Below the pieces are notes generated by a model. That model saw only the letters and a program-made list of their open reading frames with translations, searched no databases and was not told where the DNA came from. The position numbers were made by a program, and so were the translations under genes. 10,599 nt of DNA from Planctomycetota bacterium (GTDB lineage: Bacteria; Planctomycetota; PLA2; JAEUHO01), in the NCBI GenBank assembly GCA_026647295.1, contig JAPKHB010000100.1, positions 1 through 10,599 on the forward strand, given 5' to 3'. Position 1 is the first letter of the stretch; every line of letters starts with the position of its first letter. This document shows, piece by piece, positions 1 through 5,629 of the stretch.

Positions 1-90
1 GCTCAGGAGGGATTGCACGATTACATCGGCGCGATCACCTCGGCACAGGAAGAAGAACGTGCCAGACTGGCGCGGGAACTGCATGACACG
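1..90 (+). pseudogene. Scrap of a sensor histidine kinase (HisKA_3-type H-box)
   Basis: Frame 1 is open from base 1 and reads through the motif EEERARLARELHDT, which is the phospho-acceptor helix of NarL/DesK-type sensor kinases; the His at bases 82-84 would be the phosphorylated residue. Similarity stops at about base 90, straight after the H-box, so no ATP-binding domain follows. Codon use (GAA, CGT, AGA) and base composition are clearly less GC-rich than the polA sequence that begins about 80 bases later, so this piece probably comes from another genome or another locus. It is either the tail end of a chimeric assembly or a relic; it cannot encode a working kinase as seen. Confidence 0.55.
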
Positions 91-182
91 CCACGCTGGC
101 GCGCGCATTCGACCGAGGCGTCGCTGGAACCGGAGTCGACCACGATGACCTCGAACGGCCAGGGCGTACGCTGCGCCAGCAC
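88..182 (-). pseudogene. Scrap of a family 2 glycosyltransferase, antisense to the flanking pieces
   Basis: Read on the minus strand from about base 182 down to 88, the sequence encodes LAQRTPWPFEVIVVDSGSSD followed by ASVECARQRGV. This is the classic start of the GT-A fold of glycosyltransferase family 2, where the VVDSGSxD segment binds the nucleotide sugar. Upstream of it the frame runs antisense to polA with no GT2 similarity, and below base 88 similarity ends at the histidine-kinase scrap. Only about 30 codons are present, without the DxD metal site or any other GT2 motif, so it is a fragment. The junction with polA lies near bases 171-182. Confidence 0.5.
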
Positions 183-1694
183 GGCGTCGAGGTCCGCGGC
201 ATCGACTTCGACACCATGATCGCGTCGTTCTGCGTGGACCCGGGGAGCCGCATCCACAACCTGGACGGGCTCGCGCTGCGGCGCCTGGGCATCAAGAAGA
301 TCCCCACCAGCGACCTGATCGGCAGCGGCCGTTCGCAGATCTCCATGCGGGACGTCCCCGTCGAGAAGGTCTGCGCCTACGCCTGCGAGGACGCCGACGT
401 GACCTGGCGCCTGCGCGAGGACCTCGAGCCGGAACTCGAGGCCAAGGGCGTGCTGCGGGTCTTCCGCGAGGCCGAGATGCCCCTGCTCCCGGTGCTCTTG
501 CGCATGGAGGCGCGCGGCATCCGGCTCGACCTGGACCGCGTGGCCGCGCTCCGCGCGCAGCTCGAGGTGCGCATGCAGGAGGCCGAGCGCCGGGTCTACG
601 AACTCGCGGGCGAGGAGTTCAACGTCCGCTCGACGGCCGCGCTCGGGCGCATCCTCTTCGAGGACCTCAAACTGCACCAGGCGGCCGGCCGCAAGCAGCC
701 GCGCCGCACGGCGAAGGGCACCGGACACGCGACGGACGAGGCGACGCTCGAGGAACTGGCGCCCCACCACGAACTGCCCCGGCGCGTGCTCGAGTACCGC
801 TCGCTCGCCAAGTTGATCAGCACCTACCTCGACGCCCTGCCCCGCTACGTGAACCCCGCCTCCGGGCGCGTCCACACCAGCTTCCACCAGACGGGGGCCG
901 CGACCGGACGCCTGTCCAGCAGCGACCCCAACCTCCAGAACATCCCCATCCGCTCGGAGGAGGGGCGGGCCATCCGCGCCGCCTTCGTGCCCGCGGAGGG
1001 CTGGCGGTTCCTGAGCGCCGACTACAGCCAGATCGAGTTGCGCCTGCTGGCCCACCTGTCGGGCGACGCGGGCCTGCAGGAGGACTTCCGGGCGGGGCGG
1101 GACGTCCACACGGCGACCGCCGCGAGGATCTTCGGCGTCGAGCCCGCCGCCGTCACCCCGGCGCTGCGCAGCCGGGCCAAGGCCGTGAACTTCGGCGTGA
1201 TCTACGGGATGGGTCCGCAGCGCCTGGCGCGCGAGACGCAGGTGTCGCTGGAGGAGGCCCGCCGCTTCATCGACGACTACTTCGCCACCTACCCCGGCGT
1301 GAAGGACTACCTGGACCGCACCGTGGCGGAGGGCAAGGAGCGGGGCTACGTCCAGACCCTCCTCGGCCGGCGGCGGTACCTGCCCGACCTGGCCAGCACC
1401 GATCCCCAGCGGGAGGCCCAGGCCCGCAACGTGGCCGTGAACACGCCCGTCCAGGGGACGGCGGCGGACCTGATCAAGCTCGCCATGATCCGGGTCGACG
1501 CCCGGCTGGCCCGCGAGGGGTTCGAGGCCGCCATGCTGCTGCAGATCCACGACGAACTGCTCTTCGAGGCCCCGCCGGGCGAACTGAAGCGCCTGGAGGC
1601 GCTGGCGCGCGAGGAGATGGCCGCGGCCCTACCGCTCGACGTCCCCATCGTCGTGGACGTGGGTACGGGGGCCAACTGGTCCGAGGCGCACTGA
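171..1694 (+). CDS. polA: DNA polymerase I, 3' part (partial, 5' end missing)
   Basis: Family A DNA polymerase, which fills gaps and replaces RNA primers during lagging-strand synthesis and excision repair. The frame joins recognisable polA sequence at about base 171 (LRQHGVEVRGIDFDTM); there is no true start codon, and the 5' nuclease domain and early exonuclease motifs are absent. What remains is the end of the 3'-5' exonuclease domain, including the YxxxD element (YACED, about bases 375-389), which suggests that proofreading was active, and the complete polymerase domain. Motif A is DYSQIELRLLAHLSGD starting at 1020. Motif B, the O-helix RSRAKAVNFGVIYG at 1167-1208, has the Arg, Lys and Phe that bind the incoming dNTP. 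Motif C is QIHDE at 1542-1556. The C-terminus (ANWSEAH) ends where the family usually ends. The truncation coincides with the chimeric left end of the window. Confidence 0.96.
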   Translation: MRQHGVEVRGIDFDTMIASFCVDPGSRIHNLDGLALRRLGIKKIPTSDLIGSGRSQISMRDVPVEKVCAYACEDADVTWRLREDLEPELEAKGVLRVFREAEMPLLPVLLRMEARGIRLDLDRVAALRAQLEVRMQEAERRVYELAGEEFNVRSTAALGRILFEDLKLHQAAGRKQPRRTAKGTGHATDEATLEELAPHHELPRRVLEYRSLAKLISTYLDALPRYVNPASGRVHTSFHQTGAATGRLSSSDPNLQNIPIRSEEGRAIRAAFVPAEGWRFLSADYSQIELRLLAHLSGDAGLQEDFRAGRDVHTATAARIFGVEPAAVTPALRSRAKAVNFGVIYGMGPQRLARETQVSLEEARRFIDDYFATYPGVKDYLDRTVAEGKERGYVQTLLGRRRYLPDLASTDPQREAQARNVAVNTPVQGTAADLIKLAMIRVDARLAREGFEAAMLLQIHDELLFEAPPGELKRLEALAREEMAAALPLDVPIVVDVGTGANWSEAH

Positions 1695-1722
1695 CCGCCG
1701 CGCCGGGTCGTCTCCGGGTCGG

Positions 1723-1986
1723 CTAGAGCGCGTCGCGGGCGAGTTCCTCGAACTCGGGCGGCGTCAGGTCGGCCAGGCGCTTGCCCCGCCCCTTGAGCCG
1801 CTCCTTCATGCGCACGACGAGATCCTGCATCCGTTCGTGCGTCTCGGCCGAGCCGCCCACCAGGAAGAAGTCGCTGCCGCGGGTGACGCGCCGGTTTCCG
1901 TCGTCGCCGTCCAGTCCGACGCCGAGCAGGCCGCACGCCTCGCGCCGCGGCGCCCGGGAGGGGGGGTCGGGGGGGCGGGCGGCCAT
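1723..1986 (-). CDS. Small conserved-looking protein of unknown function
   Basis: An 87-residue protein read on the minus strand, convergent with polA and ending 28 bases from its stop. I do not recognise a named family. The first 17 residues are Pro/Arg-rich. The body reads GLLGVGLDGDDGNRRVTRG, then SDFFLVGGSAETHERMQ, then a charged helix (VVRMKERLKGRGKRLADL) and an acidic end. It is soluble, with no signal peptide or membrane segment. The ATG at 1984-1986 was chosen because the protein-like composition begins just after it. An ATG at 2092-2094 would add 36 low-complexity residues and is less likely, and no clear ribosome binding site supports either. The ordered, non-repetitive body argues against a chance antisense frame. 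Reality of the gene is moderately likely; its function is unknown. Confidence 0.6.
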   Translation of the reverse strand: MAARPPDPPSRAPRREACGLLGVGLDGDDGNRRVTRGSDFFLVGGSAETHERMQDLVVRMKERLKGRGKRLADLTPPEFEELARDAL

Positions 1987-2138
1987 GCGCGCAGGATAGC
2001 CCAGCGGCGCCCCGGCGCCACGGCCCGGATCCCGCCACGGGGCGACGGCCCGGCCGCGGCGCGTTCCGTCGCCGGCTTGGGGAAGGGAGAACATCGGCCT
2101 ACCATGCCGGCCCCCGGCGCGCGGCGGCCGGTCGGGTG

Positions 2139-2155
2139 GGGGCCCTGGGGGCCCC
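2139..2155 (+). promoter_or_regulatory. Strong GC hairpin in the leader of the 3-hydroxyacyl-CoA dehydrogenase gene
   Basis: GGGGCCC (2139-2145) and GGGCCCC (2149-2155) form a 7-bp perfect stem with a 3-base loop, about 70 bases before the dehydrogenase start. There is no T-run after it, so it is not a standard intrinsic terminator. The surrounding 237-base gap (1987-2223) separates divergent genes and should hold both promoters, but I see no convincing -35/-10 pair in it. The hairpin could be a leader structure or a by-product of the base composition. Confidence 0.25.
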
Positions 2156-2204
2156 GCCGCCGCGCGCGGCGCCCCGATCCGGGCGCCGGATCCGGCGCGG
2201 ACCC

Positions 2205-2213
2205 AGGAGGAGG
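2205..2213 (+). promoter_or_regulatory. Ribosome binding site of the 3-hydroxyacyl-CoA dehydrogenase gene
   Basis: AGGAGGAGG lies 10 bases before the ATG at 2224. This fixes the start: the same frame stays open upstream to about 1837 but reads as low-complexity Arg/Pro/Gly, while the Rossmann fold begins immediately after this ATG. Confidence 0.85.
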
Positions 2214-2223
2214 ATTCTCACGC

Positions 2224-3078
2224 ATGCAGATCCAGACGGTGGGAGTGGTCGGCTGCGGCCTGATGGGCAGCGGCATCGCGCAGATCTCGGCCCAGGCGGG
2301 GCTGGCGGTCGTCGTCCGCGAGGTGGACGAGGCCCAGTGCCAGAAGGGGCAGGGGCGCATCGCCGGCTTCCTCCAGAAGGCCGTCGAGAAGCAGAAGCTC
2401 GCCGCCGAGGAGAAGGACCGGATCCTCGGGCGCATCCGCTTCACCACCGCGCTGGCGGACCTGGCGTCCGCCGACCTGGTCGTGGAGGCGATCGTCGAGA
2501 ACCTGGACGCCAAGCGCGAGCTCTTCGCGGCCCTGGACGGACTCTGCGCGCCCGCCACGATCTTCGCCTCCAACACGTCCTCCCTCGCGATCGGCGACAT
2601 GGCCGCGGCCACCCGCCGGCCCGAGCGCTTCGTGGGGCTGCACTTCTTCAACCCCGTCCCGCTCATGCGCCTGGTCGAGGTCGTGCGCACGCTCGACACC
2701 GCCCCCGACGTCTTCGACGCCGCCTGCGCCTTCGGCGCGGCCGTGGGCAAGACCGTCGTGCGGGCGAAGGACAGCCCGGGTTTCGTGGTCAACCTGCTCC
2801 TCGTCCCCTACCTGCTCGACGCGATCCGCGCCCTCGAGGCTGGCGTGGCCTCCAAGGAGGACATCGACGCGGGCATGAAGCTGGGGTGCGGCTACCCCAT
2901 GGGCCCCTTCGAACTCCTCGACTTCGTGGGCCTGGACACCACGCTGTACATCGCCGACATCATGTTCCACGAGTTCAAGGAGTACCGCTACTCGGCACCC
3001 CCGATGCTGCGCCGGCTGGTCGCCGCCGGCCGCCACGGGCGCAAGTCCGGGCGCGGCTTCTACGACTACGCCCGCTAG
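2224..3078 (+). CDS. 3-hydroxyacyl-CoA (3-hydroxybutyryl-CoA) dehydrogenase
   Basis: NAD(P)-dependent oxidoreductase that interconverts (S)-3-hydroxyacyl-CoA and 3-oxoacyl-CoA, in beta-oxidation or, in reverse, in butyrate or polyhydroxyalkanoate-linked metabolism. It is a cytoplasmic 284-residue protein, the usual length for the stand-alone enzyme. The N-terminal Rossmann fold has GCGLMG at residues 10-15. SNTSSL and the catalytic His140 in HFFNP follow. Glu152 (LVEVV) sits 12 residues later, the spacing of the family's His-Glu catalytic pair. DSPGFVVNLLLVPYL opens the C-terminal dimerisation domain, which ends with MGPFELLDFVGLDT and GRKSGRGFYDY. A strong ribosome binding site marks the start, and the hydratase gene begins 25 bases after the stop, so the two are probably one operon. 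The sequence does not show chain-length preference, so a gene symbol (hbd, fadB2 or paaH) would be a guess. Confidence 0.95.
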   Translation: MQIQTVGVVGCGLMGSGIAQISAQAGLAVVVREVDEAQCQKGQGRIAGFLQKAVEKQKLAAEEKDRILGRIRFTTALADLASADLVVEAIVENLDAKRELFAALDGLCAPATIFASNTSSLAIGDMAAATRRPERFVGLHFFNPVPLMRLVEVVRTLDTAPDVFDAACAFGAAVGKTVVRAKDSPGFVVNLLLVPYLLDAIRALEAGVASKEDIDAGMKLGCGYPMGPFELLDFVGLDTTLYIADIMFHEFKEYRYSAPPMLRRLVAAGRHGRKSGRGFYDYAR

Positions 3079-3103
3079 GCGGGCCGCACGGAGGGAGGCC
3101 CGC

Positions 3104-3886
3104 GTGGGCTGGACGCATGTGCGCTACGAGACGGCCGAACGGATCGCCACCGTCACCATCGACCGGCCCGAGAAGCTCAACGCGCTCAACGACGAGGTGA
3201 TGGCGGAGATCGACGCCGCCTTCGCCCGGGCGAAGGCCGACCCACAGTGCGGCCTGGTCGTGCTGACCGGCGCCGGCGAGAAGGCCTTCGTGGCCGGCGC
3301 CGACATCGCCGAGCTGGCCACCCAGACCGTGCGCGGCGGCAAGGAGAAGTCGCTGCGCGGGCAGGCGGTGCTCGGGCGGATCGAGAACCTGGGCAAGCCG
3401 GTGATCGCCATGCTCAACGGCTACGCCTTCGGGGGCGGCCTGGAGCTGGCGCTCGCCTGCCACCTGCGCACCATGGCCGCCGAGACGCGCATCGGGCTGC
3501 CGGAGGTGGGGCTCTCGATCATCCCGGGCTACGGGGGCACCCAGCGCCTGCCGCGCATCGTGGGGCGCGGCCGCGCGCTCGAGATGATCCTGACCGCCCG
3601 GCCCATCGACGCGCCCACGGCGCTCGCCTTCGGGCTGGTGAACCGGGTCGCCCCGCGGGCCGAGCTGGCCGCACAGACCCGGGAACTTGCGCTCACGATC
3701 CTGGGCAACGGCCCCCTGGCCCTGGCCCTGGCGACCGAGGCGGTGCTGCGGGGAGGGGAGACCGCGCTGGAGGAGGGGCTGCGCATCGAGTGCGACCTCT
3801 TCGGGATCATCTCCTCCACAGCGGACATGCGGGAGGGGCTCACGGCCTTCCTCCAGAAGCGCAAGCCGGACTACAAGGGGCTGTAG
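3104..3886 (+). CDS. Enoyl-CoA hydratase (crotonase family)
   Basis: Adds water to a trans-2-enoyl-CoA to give 3-hydroxyacyl-CoA, the substrate of the dehydrogenase encoded just upstream. The protein has 260 residues, normal for a single-domain crotonase. It starts with GTG at 3104, preceded by GGAGGGAGG at about 3090-3098; there is no in-frame ATG near the conserved N-terminus (VTIDRPEKLNALN). The oxyanion-hole segment AFVAGADIAEL is at residues 61-71. Both catalytic glutamates are present: Glu114 in GGGLELA and Glu134 in LPEVGL, 20 residues apart as in rat mitochondrial hydratase. The segment IPGYGGTQRLPR and a C-terminal helix with FLQKRKPDYKG complete the fold. Having both glutamates favours a true hydratase over an isomerase or dehalogenase relative. 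Together with its neighbour it covers two successive beta-oxidation steps. Confidence 0.95.
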   Translation: MGWTHVRYETAERIATVTIDRPEKLNALNDEVMAEIDAAFARAKADPQCGLVVLTGAGEKAFVAGADIAELATQTVRGGKEKSLRGQAVLGRIENLGKPVIAMLNGYAFGGGLELALACHLRTMAAETRIGLPEVGLSIIPGYGGTQRLPRIVGRGRALEMILTARPIDAPTALAFGLVNRVAPRAELAAQTRELALTILGNGPLALALATEAVLRGGETALEEGLRIECDLFGIISSTADMREGLTAFLQKRKPDYKGL

Positions 3887-3948
3887 CGGCCGCGCGCCCC
3901 GCCGGTCAGAATGCGGGAACGGTATCGACGGCTCGTGGTCCGGGGTTG

Positions 3949-3966
3949 CCCGGCCCCCTGGCCGGG
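3949..3966. terminator. Hairpin after the hydratase gene, weak terminator candidate
   Basis: CCCGGCC (3949-3955) and GGCCGGG (3960-3966) form a perfect 7-bp stem with a CCCT loop, about 62 bases after the enoyl-CoA hydratase stop. No T-run follows, so it lacks half of an intrinsic terminator. It lies in a 278-base gap (3887-4164), extremely rich in GCC/GGC repeats, in which I see no gene or clear promoter. Confidence 0.3.
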
Positions 3967-4164
3967 GCCACCCTGGTCGGACCGCCCCCTCCCGGGCCTC
4001 GGCGCGGTCGACCGCGCGGCGCCCGGGCCGGGACTCGGCGCCCGGCGGGCGGCTCCGCCGGCCGCCGCCGGCCGCGCGCGGCTTTGCCCGCGCCGCGTTC
4101 ATAGGCCGAACCGGCGGCGGAGCTCCACCATGCGCAGCGCCGCCCGCGCCGCGCCGCCGCCCTC

Positions 4165-5481
4165 ATGCTCCTGCTCGCCGCGGGGGCGGCGACGGTCGGG
4201 GCGGCGGAACCGGGATCGCCCGTCACGATCGAAGGGGACGTGACGATCGAAGGCGTCGAGGCGTTGGGCGAACAGGACCTGCGCCTTGAGTTGCGCGCCA
4301 CCAACCGGGGCGCGGAGCCGATCGACGTCGTCGTGGCCGAGGTGCTCCTGCGCTACGCGGGCGGGTGGCTCGAGCCGGCGCCCGGCGCGGGCGCGGGGCC
4401 CCTGGCCGGGCCGCTGCCCCTGGCGGCCGGCGGCGCGGCGCCGCTCGGCCTCGGGCGGCTACGCACGCCCGGCCCGGCCACGCACCTGCTCCTTCGGGTG
4501 CGGGCGGCGGGCGCCGAGGCCTGGAACCCGCTCCCGCTCGAGGGCACCGTCGGCGAGGCGGCCGGGCCTGCGGCGCTCGACCTCGGACTGGTCGCGCCGC
4601 TCGAGGCGGTGCGCCTGGCCGACGGCCGTCACGTCGTCCTGCTCACCGGGCAGCACGTGCTGGGCGCCGGCGCGGCGCCCGAGGGTCCGGTGCGCACGCA
4701 GGTCCGCCTGGTCGGAGACGCGGGCGCCTCGCTCCCGCTGGCCTTTGGCGGCCTGGGGCGGCCCGGACCGTTGCCCTACGCCTACACCTTCGTGCGGAGC
4801 CTGGAGGTGCACGAGGGCTTCGGCCGGGGCGTCCTGACGATCGAGGCGCGCGTGGGCGAGGCGGTTGCCGTCGCGCAGAGCCACCCGGTGGCGCGCGTCG
4901 AGCCCGTGCGCCTGGCCGGGCCGGTGCTCGGGGCGTGGCAACTCGCCAACGGCCCGGCCCAGCCCGGCGCGGCGCCCCACGCCGTGACGCCCGCCCGGCG
5001 CTACGGCTACGACCTGGTGATCATGGACAAGGGCCGCACGTTCCGGGGCGACCCCTTCGACAACCGTTCCTACTTCGCCTGGAACCGCTCGGTGCTGGCC
5101 GCGGCCGACGGCGAGGTGGTCTACGTGTGCGACCACGAGCCCGACGGGCCCGGCTACCGCGCGCTGACCGGCGCCTGCTTCGACAACCGCGTGGTGCTCC
5201 GCCACGCCGGCGGCGTGTACACCGCCTACCGCCACCTGCGCCAGGGGAGCGTGTCGGAGCGCTGGAAGCGCGGCGACCGCGTCCGCGCCGGCCAGGTCCT
5301 CGGGCGCGTGGGCAACAGCGGCGACAGCCGCGAGCCGCACCTGGCGTTCCTCGCCTTCACGCTGGAGGAGGGGCGCCTTCGGGCCCTGCCCGTCGCCTTC
5401 ACCAACGCCTACGAGGACGCGCGGGCGGCGGCGCCGCTGGACGGCGTCGCCCCGGGCGGGTGGCTCGTCACCTTCCGCTGA
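4165..5481 (+). CDS. Secreted M23-family (LytM-like) protein with altered metal ligands
   Basis: Probable exported protein acting on, or regulating hydrolysis of, peptidoglycan. From ATG 4165 it has 438 residues beginning MLLLAAGAATVGAAE, a short hydrophobic signal sequence lacking its positive end; in the same frame upstream lie codons for RRPRRAAAL, so the true start may be earlier. Residues about 20-250 are an unrecognised, probably beta-rich region. The M23 domain covers about 270-415: RYGYD (279-283), a loop rich in Asp and Tyr, VVLRHAGGVYTAYRHL with His357, GDRVRAGQVLGRVGNSGDS, and PHLAFLAF with His392. In active M23 enzymes the first motif is HxxxD and the last HxH. Here Arg279 and Ala394 occupy two zinc-ligand positions, while Asp283, His357 and His392 remain. 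It is therefore either a pseudo-enzyme of the EnvC/NlpD kind or a divergent subfamily. The neighbours give no functional clue. Confidence 0.85.
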   Translation: MLLLAAGAATVGAAEPGSPVTIEGDVTIEGVEALGEQDLRLELRATNRGAEPIDVVVAEVLLRYAGGWLEPAPGAGAGPLAGPLPLAAGGAAPLGLGRLRTPGPATHLLLRVRAAGAEAWNPLPLEGTVGEAAGPAALDLGLVAPLEAVRLADGRHVVLLTGQHVLGAGAAPEGPVRTQVRLVGDAGASLPLAFGGLGRPGPLPYAYTFVRSLEVHEGFGRGVLTIEARVGEAVAVAQSHPVARVEPVRLAGPVLGAWQLANGPAQPGAAPHAVTPARRYGYDLVIMDKGRTFRGDPFDNRSYFAWNRSVLAAADGEVVYVCDHEPDGPGYRALTGACFDNRVVLRHAGGVYTAYRHLRQGSVSERWKRGDRVRAGQVLGRVGNSGDSREPHLAFLAFTLEEGRLRALPVAFTNAYEDARAAAPLDGVAPGGWLVTFR

Positions 5482-5617
5482 CCCGCGCGCCTCTCTCCAC
5501 CAACCTTCCACCGGGGCCGCACGCGCGACGGCGCGCGCGCCCCGCGGTCCGTCCGCGCGGGCTGCTATCTTCCGGCGCCCGCGGCCCGGGCCGGGCGCCG
5601 CCCGGGACGCCGCCCCT

Positions 5618-5624
5618 GGGAGAG
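5618..5624 (+). promoter_or_regulatory. Ribosome binding site of mutS
   Basis: GGGAGAG ends 5 bases before the ATG at 5630 and supports this start over the in-frame ATG at 5651. In the 148-base gap before it, TGCTATCTT (5562-5570) resembles an extended -10 element, but no matching -35 is visible. Confidence 0.6.
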
Positions 5625-5629
5625 CCCCG

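Noticed and set aside
21..1550. A 509-codon open frame on the minus strand opposite polA
   Set aside because: Apart from the last GT2-like stretch (88-182), already listed as a scrap, the rest is a low-complexity shadow of polA.
1837..2223. Upstream extension of the 3-hydroxyacyl-CoA dehydrogenase by 129 codons
   Set aside because: The extension is low-complexity, overlaps the opposite-strand small gene, and the strong ribosome binding site at 2205-2213 points to ATG 2224.
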